Shown here: positions 22,954-34,377 of the stretch, piece by piece | Layout of the letters: every line of letters starts with the position of its first letter | Position numbering within the stretch: the first letter of the stretch is position 1 | NCBI GenBank assembly: GCA_027886185.1 | Contig: WOAB01000619.1 | Location: forward strand, 7,068,001 to 7,132,000 | Direction of reading: 5' to 3' | From: Rheum nobile | Lineage: Eukaryota > Streptophyta > Magnoliopsida > Caryophyllales > Polygonaceae | DNA: 64,000 bases | The notes under the pieces: model-generated | Told to the model about the DNA's origin: nothing | Database searches by the model: none | Seen by the model: the letters and a program-made list of their open reading frames with translations, nothing else | Made by a program: the position numbers and the translations under genes

Positions 22954-24535
22954 AAATCTCCCAAGCTTCTGAATAGCCGTGTTTTTTTTACTATGAATAA
23001 AGTTTAGAGAGTGCCGCCTCTCTTTTATCCAAAAAAAAAATCTCCCAAGCTTAAACCTTGATTGTCCTTAAGCAAGAATAAAGTTCAAAATTCCACAAGA
23101 AATTCAAATGTTGTCTTTATCCAATCAATAAACAAGCAAGTCTATGAAAACTTAAATATTTAACAATGTAATTATTAAAGCATGTAAACAATCATCAAAG
23201 AGACTAAATAGTCCATCCACCCTAGACCTCACTTAGAAAAAATAATAATAATCACTCTCACTCATGTGTTTAGTTTCGCTCAAATCTCAACTTTGAAAAT
23301 TCATCTACCATAAGCTTGTATCGGCGTCCTAAATCTCTACCACTAGGGATTTTGTACATGACATAAATCAAGAGGACTTATATTGGATTATAATAGGGCC
23401 AGGTAAAAAAGAAATGTATGGATACAATTTGGTCATATGGTACTAAATCCGGGAAAGAGAAACTAACCAAGACCACCAAACTTAGAAGATTTTACATACC
23501 ATTCTTTTCAACTCAACAATTTTTATTCCTGACTTTCTTTTTTTTCTAACTTTTTTTTTTCAAAACCTACATAGTTCCTGCAACAACACACCATACATGT
23601 AATCCCCCAAGCTTGGCTTACAACCACAAAAACAAACAAATCAAATCATCCTAATTCCCGGATGGGTAAAAGGCTAATAATTAGGCTCGTGATGTTTTTG
23701 TGGAGCTTCCAAAGAAAAGGCTAATAAGGCTCAAATTAGCTTCAAATAGAGGAATAACATGTAAGGGTGGATAAGGAAAATAATAAGCTAATAGAAATAA
23801 TGCCTTAATCATTTTTATATCATGCACAAGAGTCATAAACGTGGCTTCAAAATAAGTTCTAAACACAAGTTCTAGAGATAAAGCAATCAAAACGAGAATC
23901 ACACACATGAAAATAAATAAGATGACTCAATTATGTGCAGTCTTAAGGCTCAAAAGCTCACGGGTAATCTGTCTAGAATTCCAGTCCTAACTAATCTCTA
24001 TAAATGACTATATACATACTTTAACTCAAACATTATCAAAGATGAAAATTCCCATCAACATGCTTAACATCAATTATAATATCAACAACCAAAGTATGTC
24101 AAGGGGAATATTGAAGGATAATAAACAAAGCAAAACATGGGAATCATACAAACATCTAAAATGCAATGCATGATATATGAAATGTTATGAAAAAAACACA
24201 TAAAAACAAAAGAAAAAACACGAAAAATCGCTAACATGCAAACGAAGCTACACATGGAGTTATCCCTCCCCCAAGCTTAAATTCTACATTGTACCCAATG
24301 TAGAGAAAAAAGAAAGAGGAAAGCAAACTCACCAAAGAATTAGGCATTTAGGCATCTTCACAATGTACACCGGAGGGGAAAGTAGAGGCGCTGAAAAGCG
24401 GCGACAGACAACAGCGGAGGGGGATGAAAGTTGTTTATTTTCTGTTTTTTTTTTACCTGAAACAAAAAAAAATCAAAGCAAAAATAATGACCTAAACTCA
24501 CTAATAGAAGTAACAACTAATATTAACAAATTGGT
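22954..24535. other. Internal region of the non-autonomous Athila/Tat-like element
   Basis: No open frame resembling gag or pol is present. From about 23037 to 24360 it aligns with 27910-29290 of the relative to the right, so it is conserved family sequence rather than random filler. Poly-T and poly-A tracts lie at 23535-23570 and 24440-24475. Confidence 0.7.
22969..23036 (+). mobile_element. Short poly(A)-tailed retroposon insertion
   Basis: A 68-bp insert ending in A residues is flanked by an identical 16-bp sequence (AAAATCTCCCAAGCTT) at 22953-22968 and 23037-23052. The relative at 27910 lacks it. Long target duplications plus a poly(A) tail are the mark of LINE-driven retroposition. The source of the insert is not recognised. 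Confidence 0.7.
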
Positions 24536-24552
24536 CCCCGACAAAGGTGCCA
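24536..24552 (-). other. Primer binding site (tRNA-Asp type, diverged)
   Basis: The minus strand reads TGGCACCTTTGTCGGGG. The consensus in Athila/Tat elements is TGGCGCCGTTGCCGGGG, complementary to tRNA-Asp. Confidence 0.8.
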
Positions 24553-24558
24553 AAAACT

Positions 24559-26097
24559 TGATAGGACAAAAACCTACCCGCGAGTGTACGGGATCAGTTG
24601 TAGTAGTCAAGTGTCGATCTCACAGAAACCAATGTAATATCAATTGAAACTCTACTAGTAAGTTGGGCCAGGAAAATAAGGAATGAGGAAAATTATAACT
24701 AAGCTAATTAATAAAAATAAATAAAAAGGATAAAATCGAGGAGATAAATGTGTCTAAGGTTAATAACCACCGCAACAATGCCTCTGTAAATAAAATTACA
24801 CTTCACCTAAATCTAGTCCAAATTATTTGAAGGTAATTATCAAAGGTAATTACTAAATCCTCACGGATGATAGTAAATGTGTCTAGATCTAATTAACATC
24901 CACTCTCATGACTTGTCAATCAAGGTCTAGACCCTTTGGGCACTTAGAATCTAAGGTCAAACTGAACTAACATCTACTCTCGAGAGTGGCTTGCTAAATC
25001 CAATCTAATATTAGGGTTTCTATGATAGTTATTAATCCACAAGAGAAATTAAGATGTCATCGCAATGATAAAATCTCAGGTTCAATTTCTAGGAATGCAA
25101 TGAAAGTTATTACCTCTCGGTCTCAAATCCTAATATGATCCAATTCGCATAAGCTACTATGGACATAAAACACACTAGGAATGAATCAAATACTATTTCA
25201 ATCCAGATAAAAAAATAATTCTATTTACATACGCATCGTCTAGATCACCCCAACCTTAGAACTAGGAATTTAGCCAATGATGATTGAAGAAATATTCAAT
25301 AGATTTAAACTAGCCTTCAATTTATATAAATTATTCAATAAAAGTGGGAGATAAGAAACCTTAGTTTCTATGACAAATAATCCAAGTTAACCAACTAGAA
25401 CAATAATCCCAAAATCTTCAATGTGCTAAAGCCAAAATCCCTCTTAAAATTCCCATGTATACGGCAGTAGCTAACTAGAAAAAAAAAAAAAAAACTAAAT
25501 TTAACCTAACTAAACTAAACTAAACTAACCTAACCTACAACTAAGCTAACCTAATTACCCCACTAATTGCCGTCTCTCCCCCTTTTAGTTCCCTTTACTT
25601 GTCCTACAAACATATTCTTTCAAAGCCCAATAATTTAAGCCCATTACAAATTCAACTCATCTCTTGTCCAAGTAGCAGCAAGGAGCTACAATTCAAATTC
25701 TTCTCCATCTTCGGTTTTTTTAGAATTCTCACGTGGACCCACCTGAAGATGTAACGGGCTGCCGTCTTCCTTGTATAATAAGGAGCTGCCCCACCTTAGT
25801 TGCAATTCAAGCCAAATTTCTTTGATGGGTGGTTCACGTGGCCCATTTCCACTCTCGGCTTGCATTTTGGGTCTTGGCCCATTTAAGACTACTTGTTTGG
25901 TAATTTCAACAATAGTCTCGTACTCTCGTATCAAGGTTATATAATCCTTTAAATGTCCGAAATACATAAAAGTACGAGTGTAGAATCCGAATGTAAAATA
26001 ATGAAGAATTAACTATAAAACATATAAAATATGTATGAAATGATCTAATCTAATATACAACTGGACTCCTAAAATATGTATAAAATAAGTGTTATCA
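24559..26097 (-). repeat. Athila/Tat-like 5' LTR (right)
   Basis: It starts TGATAGGACAAAAACCTACCC and ends AAGTGTTATCA. It pairs with 21436-22953, and its family relative is 31566-33340. Confidence 0.88.
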
Positions 26098-26102
26098 TTG
26101 CT

Positions 26103-26285
26103 AAAACAATGGAAGAAGAAAGGGTGGCCAATTCTCGATCAAGAATTGAGAACATGTGGGCGATAAAGGAGAAAGACATAGAGGAGCGGAAGAAACTTTC
26201 AACGATGGAAGTACTTAAAGGTCTTCTTGCGAAAACGGGACCACTTTCAGAAAAAAGAAGAATTTTTGAAGAACAAGCTCATTGA
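26103..26285 (+). pseudogene. Harbinger-associated NAM/Myb-like ORF, 3' part
   Basis: The frame KTMEEERVANSRSRIENMWA, followed by KEKDIEERKKLSTMEVL, continues directly from GKKVVA at 21435 once the LTR element and one TTGCT copy are removed. It ends at a TGA at 26283-26285. The Lys/Glu-rich helical tail is typical of the C-terminus of this family. Confidence 0.7.
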
Positions 26286-26977
26286 CGAGATTCTCTAATC
26301 CTAAGGTATTGTACCATGACAAGTACTTTTCAAGTTAATTGTGTGTTTGTTTCCTTTTGTTACGTTATATGTAATGTATGATGTTCTCATCCTTAAGGTA
26401 ATGTACCATTTCAAGTTCATTTTCAAATTGATCATGTAATGTAAAATGTTGTTACCCTTATGGTAACATCGTTTGTCATTGATGCTATCTTATCATGTAA
26501 TGTAATGTAATGCCATCGTTAAGAAAAGTAATGCCAAGTTATTTATGTGTTTGTTTTAATCTCTTCACAAAAACGAATCTATGCAAAGCAAATATCAAAT
26601 CACTTGTAAAAGTAAAAAGAACCAAGTCAAAATAAAGAAACAAATCTCAACAAAGCAAAGATCAAATCACTTGTAAAAGTGAAAAGAATCAAGTCAAAAT
26701 AAAGAAACGAATATCTACACAGCATAGATCAAATTACCTGCCAAAGTGAAAAGATCAAATCAAAATAAAGAAACGAATCTCTGCAAAAGCAAAGATCAAA
26801 TCCAAATAAAGAAATGAATCTCTACAAAAGAAAAGATCAAATCAAAATAAAGAAACGAAACTCTACATAAAGATAAAGCTAAATTTACATTAACAAGGAC
26901 ATAGCTTCATCTATATAAGATGGTATCCTCCATCTTCAAATTCACTTCATACAAATCCAACACTTACTTATACAAAA
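26286..26977. repeat. Harbinger inter-ORF spacer with minisatellite
   Basis: Around 26570-26875 an AT-rich unit of about 45-65 bp is repeated five or six times: AAGATCAAATCA...AAAGTGAAAAGA...CAAAATAAAGAAACGAATCTCT. The first half has repeated TAATGTA motifs. No gene is seen. Confidence 0.6.
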
Positions 26978-27653
26978 ATGTCATCTCCAATTCATAATCC
27001 ATTCAATTCTTCATTAGATGAAGAATTTGATAAAGCATTTGATGAAGAATTGGAGAGAGCATTTGATGAGTGGTCGGTTGATAATGAGCGGCTTCAAGAG
27101 GCAAACGGTTCAAGGCGAAGAAGTCGCCGAGCGTATATTGATAGAAGATGTGAGGAAGGACACACTCGCTTGTGGAATGATTATTTTAGTGAAGTGACGG
27201 TCTACTCAGATGCTTAATTTCGACGTTGATTTAGAATGAACAAGCCATTGTTCTTGCGCATTGTTAATCGGCTCTCAAATGAGGTATAATACTTTCAACA
27301 AAGACGAGATGCTATTAGAAGGTTAGGTATCCATGTGTATGATGGTGTATGGTTGTGCAAGTGATGTAGTGGATGAATACATTCAGATTGGTGAAAGTAT
27401 TACGAGCCTATGCTTGTAAAATTTTGTAGATGGAATTATTTCTTCATTTGGAGATGTCTATCTAAGAAGGCCAACATCGGAGGACCTCCAATGATTACTC
27501 ACATAGGAGATATGCGTGGATTTCCAAGCATAATGAGAAGAATTGATTTTATGCATTGGGAGTGGAAGAATTGTCCTAACACACGGAAAGGGCAATTTTC
27601 TACTCAATCAATACTCAACGCACGGAAAGGGCAATTTTATGCATTGGGAGTGG
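26978..27653 (+). pseudogene. PIF/Harbinger transposase, N-terminal part (decayed)
   Basis: The Met at 26978 opens MSSPIHNPFNSSLDEEFDKA, then FDEELERAFDEW and RRSRRAYIDRRCEEGHTRLWNDYF, the conserved start of plant Harbinger nucleases. After a frame shift near 27217 come RRFRMNKPLFLRIVNRLSNEV and the motif family around YLRRPTSEDL. The end contains an internal duplication of CACGGAAAGGGCAATTTT and GCATTGGGAGTGG. At 27654 the sequence switches into the middle of an LTR. It cannot encode an active enzyme. Confidence 0.7.
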
Positions 27654-27915
27654 AATGAAACAAATACTATTTTAATTCAGGCAAGGAAATAATTCTATTT
27701 ACATATGCATTATCGGGATCACCCAAACCTTAGAACTAAGAATTTAGCCAACCATGATCGAGGAAATATTCAATAGATTTAAACTAGCAATCTACATATA
27801 TAAATTATTCAATAAAAACAAGAGATAAAAAAACTTATTATCAATGTCGAAATAATTCAAGTTGACGTGCTAGAACAATAATATCAAATCTTCAATATGC
27901 TAAAGCAAACAAAAT
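27654..27915 (-). repeat. Truncated left LTR fragment
   Basis: AATGAAACAAATACTATTTT through CAATATGCTAAAGCAAACAAAATT matches the interior of the right LTR at 32228-32490. It passes straight into internal sequence at CCTCAAGCTTAAACC, so the outer and inner parts of this LTR are gone. Confidence 0.75.
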
Positions 27916-29290
27916 TTCCTCAAGCTTAAACCTTGCTTGTCCTCAAGCAAGAATATGGTTCAAAATTCCACAAGAAATACAAAGGTTGTCTCTACTCAAT
28001 CAATAATCAAGGAAGTCCATGAAAACTTAAATATTTAACAATGTAATCATCAAAGCATGCAAATAATCATCAAAGATACTAAATAGTTCATCCACATTAG
28101 ACATCACTTAGAATAAAAAAATGATAATCACTCTCACTCGTGTGTTTAGGGTTAAGTGTTTCACTCAAGTCCCTACTTTAAAAACTCATCTACCATAAGC
28201 TTGCATCAACGTCCTAAATCTCCGTCACTAGGGACTTTGTACATGACATAAATCAAGATGACTATTATTGGGTTGTAATGGGGCCAAGGTAAAACGAAAT
28301 GTATGAATACAATTTGGCCATGTGGTGCTAAATCCGGAAAAAAAGAACTAACCAAGATAATACCAAACTTACAAGATTTCTCATACCAATCATTTCAATT
28401 AAACATCATTTATTCATGTTTTTCTTTCTTTTTCCCTATTTTTTTTTCTCTTCTTTTACTTTTTTTCTTCTTCTCTTATTTTATCTTTTTTTTCAACCTT
28501 TTTTTCCAAAGCCTATACAATTTCAACAACTACACACGATATATGTAAACTCCCCCAAGCTTAGCTTGCAACCATAAAAACAAACAAATAAATCATCCTA
28601 ATTCCCGGATGGGTAAAAGGCTAATCATTAGGCTCGAGATGTTTTTTGTGGAGCTTCCAAAGAATGGGCTAATAAGGCTAAAATTGGCTTTAAGAAGAGG
28701 AATAACATGCAAGGGTGGTAAAGAGAAATATATGTTAATAAACTTAAAGCCTTAATCATTTTTATATCATGCACAAGAGTCATAAATGTGGCATCAAATA
28801 GGTTCTAAATGCAAGTTCTAGAGATAAAACAATCAAAGTGAGCATCACACATAAAAAGAAATATGAGGACTCAATTATGTGCAGTCCTAACACTCAAATG
28901 CTAACATGATATACGTCTAGAGTTTCGGTCCTAACTAGTCTCAATCAATGGTCATATGCATAACTCTAACTCAAACCTCATCAAATATGAAAGGTCTCAT
29001 CAACATGCTTAAAATATATTAGAATATTAACAACCAAAGTATTTCAAGGGCAATTTTGCAAGACAAACAAACAGAAGTAAAGCATGAGAATCATATCAAA
29101 CACCTAAAATGCAATGCTTGATGCATGAAATGTTAGAAAAAAAAATAACACAAAAAAACACTAAAATGCAAACGGAGCAACAGAAGGAATTATCCCTCCC
29201 CCAAGCTTAAATTCTACATTGTCCCCAATGTAGAAAAAGAAGTAAGAGAAAAAGAAACCCACCAAATTGTCAGGCATTTAGGTGTCTTTG
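27916..29290. other. Internal non-coding region shared with the relative at 23037-24360
   Basis: It is AT-rich, with poly-T tracts near 28420-28510, and has no coding potential of note. Similarity to the other element runs throughout. Confidence 0.65.
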
Positions 29291-30651
29291 CATAGAACCG
29301 GGATTGGGAAAAATGAGTACGAGTGCACAAAAGTTCCTACAGTATCCCTCCTTAAATGACACTGTACACATCAAATACAAAGCAGACCCCAAGATCAAGA
29401 CTACACATTCCAGTAGTTAGTAGGCCTAAAAATGTAATTACATGCTCAAATAAATATTAAGCACATGTTCAGCACAAAAGAAAATCAGCCCAAATCTAAG
29501 CACGCATTTGTCACAAATTATCCAATGCCATCAAAGCAGCCAACACTGATTCAGCATAAAGCAACATCATATAGGTTCAGAAGATACACATTGAAGCTAG
29601 CATCATGGCAACACAGCGTTCTCATTAATTCTTCCAATAAGTAGATTAGCAAAAAATAGTAACCACTGCAATTTCAACTAGCAACTTTATTTTTCAATGA
29701 GTATCTCTGTCCAAATCATGCATGGAAATAAACAACACCCAATCTTATTATATCAATTACATTCAATTGTAAGATCATGATTAGGTACCAATTCAACTCA
29801 GAACATGAGAGGAGAACACACTTGTACATACCATTAGGGTCGATGCCAAAACCAGGCTTGGCACGGGAGAGAAGTTGTTATCAACGTCGTAACCGGGAAG
29901 GCCTGGCTCACGCGGGTGGGTGGTGTGGGCCAGGGTGGTGTGGGCCAGGGCGGTGTGAGGGTCAGACGCGCAACAACAACTGAACATGTACTCGGCCATG
30001 GTGGAATTGAGCGGCGACGGGGATGGAGTAGTGGAGGTGTTGGTTGGGCAGTGGAGAGGTCCAAACGGGACCAGGATTGGGCGCAAGTTGAAGCAGAGAA
30101 AGGCGCTGGCATGTCTGGGCTCGGGGCATATTCGTCGGGTTGTGTGTTCGGTGAGTGGCAGGCGCGCGGATGGTGTGGTGAGGGCTCGGTGTGGCTCGAT
30201 GGTGGTGGTGTGAAGGGACCGAGGGGTTCGGTATGGAGGCAGACGTAGGTATCGGGCATAGATGGAGGCAGGTAGGGAAGGATAGAGGAAGAAAGGGGTA
30301 AAGAAAGAATCTTGGGTTGCCTCCCAAGAAGCACTTGTTTTGAGTCGTCAACTTGACCTTCCACCTAATTTAAGTACTCAGATCAGGCATGTCAGTGATA
30401 CCCAACTTGATCGGATCTGGCTCTTTATAAGGCTCCAGTCAAATCTTTCGCACTCTAAAATATCCCGAGTTCTTATGCCATAGCTCAACAAAATCATTTT
30501 TAAGAACTCGGTTCAGGAAGTATGGAACGGACCATCTTGTACTCTTGCTTTCCGAAAACATGCTCGATTTATGATGACAGAGAATGACATGATCCCCTTC
30601 CTTAAACTCAATTGTATCCCGGTCAGAAGAGCTTCTTTTTCTCTTTTTTCG
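29291..30651. other. Element-specific internal insert with a GC-rich core
   Basis: This part is absent from the shorter relative. From about 29870 to 30250 it is clearly richer in G and C than its surroundings, with repeated GGTGTGGGCCAGGG units. Long open frames exist on both strands there but resemble no known protein. Near 30310 the minus strand reads CTTGGGAGGCAACCCAAG, a motif seen in Athila-type internal regions. Confidence 0.45.
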
Positions 30652-31437
30652 TCAACTCTGACCTTTTCTCTCTGGATTAGCTTCCACCCAGAGTTCTTGG
30701 ATTTCCAATGCAGTCTGTAGTAACATAACTACATCGGGCAATATATCAGGAAGCTTTTCCGTATTGGCACTAGTGGTCGGGGTAGCGTTCTGTGACAGTT
30801 CAAACTCATCAATTATAGGGTCCTCTTTGGTCAGTTGGGTAGGCTCTCTTCCATCCCATTGTGGCTCATCCCACTCTTTGTCAACATCTAGTGAAAGAGC
30901 GGTGCAACGTTCAATACGGTGCACCTCAGGTGGCTCTGTAGGCAACTCATGACTAACCAACTCAGAAATTTTGTCTTCCAACTTCTGATTTTGTGTGGTT
31001 AATGTACCTACTTGAGTATGCAAATAGTCCACCACTCCTATAAGAGTTCCCATTTTGGTTGTTAGACGCTCAATCAAAGTAAAAATTTGTGTAAAAGCTT
31101 TGACAAACTCCTCAACTTCCCTTTCACGTTTTGAGACGAAGTCCTCAAGCATATAATCTTGAATGGACTTATGAGGCTCATGCTTGAGCGATAAGTATGG
31201 CGGTGTCATCCAACTAGGATTGCAGGAATTTGAATTTGACATATTCGCGTTACCCAAAGCTACGTGACAACTTGTATAATCATGATCTGCTGCTCCACAA
31301 GACTCACAAAAGAGGTTAGAAGTATTTGGGTTTGAGTAACCCAAATTAGAATTTTCAAAATCATACCTTTTAGTACTTGTATTAAGCTTAAAAGAAAGAA
31401 AGGAGTTAGAATTTATCTCATACATACCTGAATCCAT
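30652..31437 (-). CDS. Gag-like ORF of the Athila/Tat-like element
   Basis: The open frame has 261 codons. Near residue 44 it has a knuckle-like CESCGAADHDYTSC, followed at about residue 73 by NPSWMTPPYLSLKHEP. That arrangement recalls the Athila gag pattern of a CxxCxxxHxxxxC box followed by NPxWRxHPNFSW. The middle is a predicted coiled coil (FTQIFTLIERLTTKMGTL, QVGTLTTQNQKLEDKISEL). The C-terminus is acidic. The capsid part normally before the knuckle is missing, and no protease or pol follows. The product, if made, could bind nucleic acid, but the ORF is a remnant by family standards. Confidence 0.6.
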   Translation of the reverse strand: MDSGMYEINSNSFLSFKLNTSTKRYDFENSNLGYSNPNTSNLFCESCGAADHDYTSCHVALGNANMSNSNSCNPSWMTPPYLSLKHEPHKSIQDYMLEDFVSKREREVEEFVKAFTQIFTLIERLTTKMGTLIGVVDYLHTQVGTLTTQNQKLEDKISELVSHELPTEPPEVHRIERCTALSLDVDKEWDEPQWDGREPTQLTKEDPIIDEFELSQNATPTTSANTEKLPDILPDVVMLLQTALEIQELWVEANPERKGQS

Positions 31438-31542
31438 TTGTTCAATCTTTCTAAATAGCCTGAAAAGAAAGAAAAAAAATCAAAGCAAAAATAATGACCT
31501 AGACTCACCAATAGAGGTGACAACTAATACTAACAAATAGGT

Positions 31543-31559
31543 CCCCGACAACGGCGCCA
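31543..31559 (-). other. Primer binding site (tRNA-Asp type)
   Basis: The minus strand reads TGGCGCCGTTGTCGGGG, one base from the tRNA-Asp complement used by Athila/Tat elements. Confidence 0.88.
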
Positions 31560-31565
31560 AAAACT

Positions 31566-33340
31566 TGATGTGGCTAAAACCTACCTGCAAGTATACGAGA
31601 TCTGTTGTAGTAGTCAAGTGTCGATCTCACAGAGGCCAATGTAATAATAGTTGAAATTCTACCAGTGAACTAGGCCGTAAAAATAAGGAATTGGGAAAAA
31701 GTGTAACTAAGCTAACTAATAAAAACAAATAAAAAGGATAAAATCAATAGGATAAATGTGTCTAAGGTTAAGGATCACCGCAATAACGCTTCAGTAAATA
31801 AAAACACACTTCACCTGAATCTAGTCCAATTATTTGAAGGTAAGCCATCTAAGGTAATCTATTAACTCCTCTCGGATGATAGTAAACGTGTCTGAACTAA
31901 ACTAACAATCGTTGTCGCGCAGAGCTCATCTCATCCAAACCCTTTAACACACTTAGAGTCTAGGGATAAACTGAAATAACATTCGCTGTCGTGCTCCGCT
32001 AATCCAACTCAAACCTAGAACATCTATGATAGCTAATTAATCCTTAAGAGTAATTAAGTTGTTTTTGCATAAATAACACTCAGGTTCAATTCCTAAGATT
32101 CCAATAGAAGTGATTACCTCTCGGTCTCAAACTCTATCTGATTACCTATTAACGTTATTACCTCTCAGTGTCAAACCCTAATAGGATCCAATTCGCATAA
32201 GCTATTTTGGGCATAAAGCACTCTAGGAATGAAACAGATACTATTTTAATTCATGCAAAGAAATAATTCTATTTACATATGCATTGTCAAGATCACCCTA
32301 ACCTTAGAACTAAGAATTTAGCCACACATGATCGAAGAAATATTCAATAGATTTAAACTAGCAATCAACATATATGAATTATATAATAAAAACGGGAGAT
32401 AAAAAAACTTAGTCTCAATGTCAAAATAATCCAAGTTGACGGGCTAGAACAATAATATCAATTCTTCAATATGCTAAAGCAAACAAAATTCCCTTATGAA
32501 GCTCCTCTACGCGTGTGCGGCAGTACCAAGCTAAAAAGAACCAGAAACAAAAACTAGAAAAGACCCCCTGTTAACTAACCTAATTAACAAAATATATCCC
32601 TCTCTAAAATCTCCCCCTCTAATTTGATGTCCGATCCTTAGGATTTTTGACCCCTTAGGGGGGGGGGGGGGTCAAATAGCAAGTTTGGACTCCTAATTAA
32701 ATAAATTAGCTCCTTGACCCTCTAAGCCTTTAAAAATCCCTAAACCCTAAATCCTACACCCTAAACGCTAACCCCTAAACCCTAAAAAAACACTTCCATT
32801 CCCCTTTGGGCCATATGTGTAGTAATAGGGGGTCATACTTGTAATTTTGGAAAAAAATGGGCCTAAACTTGTTATTTTTTCCCTTAAGGGACCCTTCACG
32901 CCCAATTTTCTCTTTGATGTCTCCCCTCCGTAGAAGCCCCATGCCACCTTTACTAATCCACTAGCCCAATTTCAACGTGATTGTCGTCCAACACAAGGTG
33001 GGCCCATAAACATCATGAAACATCGATCCAATTTTTGTGGGCTAATCTTTACCTTGCTTTTTTTTCAAACGGTTCATGGGCTAATGACCCACCAAGTGCC
33101 ATTATAGACTTGCAATGGACCGGATTGTCCACTCAATATTTTATCCAGCTTGATTGGCAGTTTGGCACTCATGGAAAGCACTTTTGTATCATCCTCAAAA
33201 CAGTCTTAAAATACCCGAAACATGTAAAACCGCGGGTATAGACTCCGAATATATAATATAAAAATGTAAAATATGCATGAAAATGATCTAATCTAATATG
33301 CAACTAGACTCCTAAAATATGTATAAAATAGGTGTTATCA
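31566..33340 (-). repeat. Athila/Tat-like 5' LTR (right), 1775 bp
   Basis: It begins TGATGTGGCTAAAACC and ends TAGGTGTTATCA. It is longer than its relatives, partly through a segment at 32640-32900 with a G14 run (32658-32671) and telomere-like CCCTAAA repeats (32737-32788). Confidence 0.85.
32737..32788. repeat. Degenerate plant telomere-type repeat
   Basis: About seven imperfect CCCTAAA units lie in tandem. They lie inside an LTR, so this is not a chromosome end. Confidence 0.7.
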
Positions 33341-34157
33341 GATGCCTATCTAAGAAGGCCGACATCGGAGGACCTCCAAAAATTACTCACATAGGAGAGA
33401 TGCATGGATTTCTGGGCATGATGGGAAGAATTGATTTTATACATTAGGAGTGGAAGAATTGTCCCAACGCTCGGAAAGGGAAATTTTTGCAGATAGGTGG
33501 AAAACCAACAATTGTATTGGAGGCCGTTGCTTCAAACCTCTGGATCTGGCATGTAATTTTTGGAACTCTTAGTATATGTAATGATATCAATGTTCTTGAC
33601 CGTTCACCTATTTTTGATGATATTTTGCAAGGTCGGGCTCCGGAAGTGAATTATGTCATCAATGGCACCAATATAACATGGGATACTATCTCACAGATGG
33701 TATATACCCATCATGGGCTACATTTATCCAATTGATCCGACTTCCTCAAGGTTCGAAAAGGACATTATTCGCTCAACATCAAGAAGCTGATCGAAAGGAT
33801 GTCGAGCGCGCTTTTGGAGTCTTACAAGCTCGGTTTGGAATAGTTAAAAACCCAACTCTTTTTTGGGATATTCAGAAAATTAGGAAGATCATGAGAGCAT
33901 GTGTACTATTGTACAATATGATAATCGAATATGAATGAGATAAATTGACTCAGTATGATGTATCCCGATTCCAACAAGTAGATGAGAATGGGAGCACACT
34001 AGCGGAATCTACATACTCTACCAATCAACCAACTGATATGAGCACCTATTTGAGTAATTGGGTTCTAATTCGTAATAGGGGTGTGCACCAACTATTGAAA
34101 GCCGACTTGGTTGAGCACATATGGCAAAAGTTTGGTACCGCAACAAGTGAAGACTAG
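33341..34157 (+). pseudogene. PIF/Harbinger transposase, C-terminal part (decayed)
   Basis: Starting exactly at the LTR border, this carries DAYLRRPTSEDLQ, then IGGKPTIVLEAVASNLWIWH, FFGTLS-like and NDINVLDRSPIFDDILQGR. Next come YINGTN-like and YLTDGIYPSWATFIQ, then ADRKDVERAFGVLQARFGIV and YNMIIEYE, the Harbinger nuclease core with its last Asp and Glu regions. The tail ends SNWVLIRNRGVHQLLKADL and EHIWQKFG. A TGA at 33936-33938 replaces a likely Arg codon and several frame changes interrupt the rest. It overlaps the N-terminal fragment by about 150 bp, so the two are not simple halves of one copy. Confidence 0.75.
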
Positions 34158-34377
34158 AGTCGTGTTATTTTTATTCTTAATCGTGTTTTAAGGTGTTATC
34201 ATATTTTTCTAGCATTTGTTGTGTTTTTGTCTTATGAGTTTATCTTGTGAAATTTCATGTTAGTGTTGTTTGAGATATTGTAATTGTATATATATTAATA
34301 TTATTATTATGAAATTGAAGCATATCAACATTATTTAGGATATAATAATAGTTATTATTATTAGGATCCTGATTTGA
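34158..34377. other. AT-rich flank of the Harbinger remnant
   Basis: No gene or repeat end is seen. Confidence 0.4.

Larger units (their letters stand above)
21436..26097 (-). mobile_element. Non-autonomous Athila/Tat-like LTR retrotransposon
   Basis: The two LTRs (1518 and 1539 bp) begin TGATAGGACAAAA and end near GTGTTATCA. The element is flanked by a perfect 5-bp duplication TTGCT at 21431-21435 and 26098-26102. A tRNA-Asp-like primer site sits inside the right LTR on the minus strand. The internal part is only 1.6 kb and encodes no gag or pol, so the element must have moved with proteins from another copy. It inserted into the Harbinger NAM-like ORF. Confidence 0.9.
27654..33340 (-). mobile_element. 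Athila/Tat-like LTR retrotransposon, left LTR truncated, gag-like ORF present
   Basis: The right LTR (31566-33340) is complete, with a tRNA-Asp-type primer site beside it. The left LTR survives only as 27654-27915, matching about 32228-32490 of the right one. Internal sequence aligns with the element at 21436-26097 but has about 2.2 kb more (29290-31455), including a gag-like ORF. Because of the left truncation no target duplication can be checked. The right flank GATGC begins a Harbinger fragment. Confidence 0.82.

Noticed and set aside
29793..30364. Overlapping open frames on both strands considered as a host gene
   Set aside because: The frames are long because GC-rich DNA has few stops. 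No domain, start context or exon structure was found, so it is kept only as a composition anomaly.
32737..32788. CCCTAAA repeats as a sign of a chromosome end
   Set aside because: They are few, degenerate and inside an LTR, with more than 30 kb of ordinary sequence on each side.
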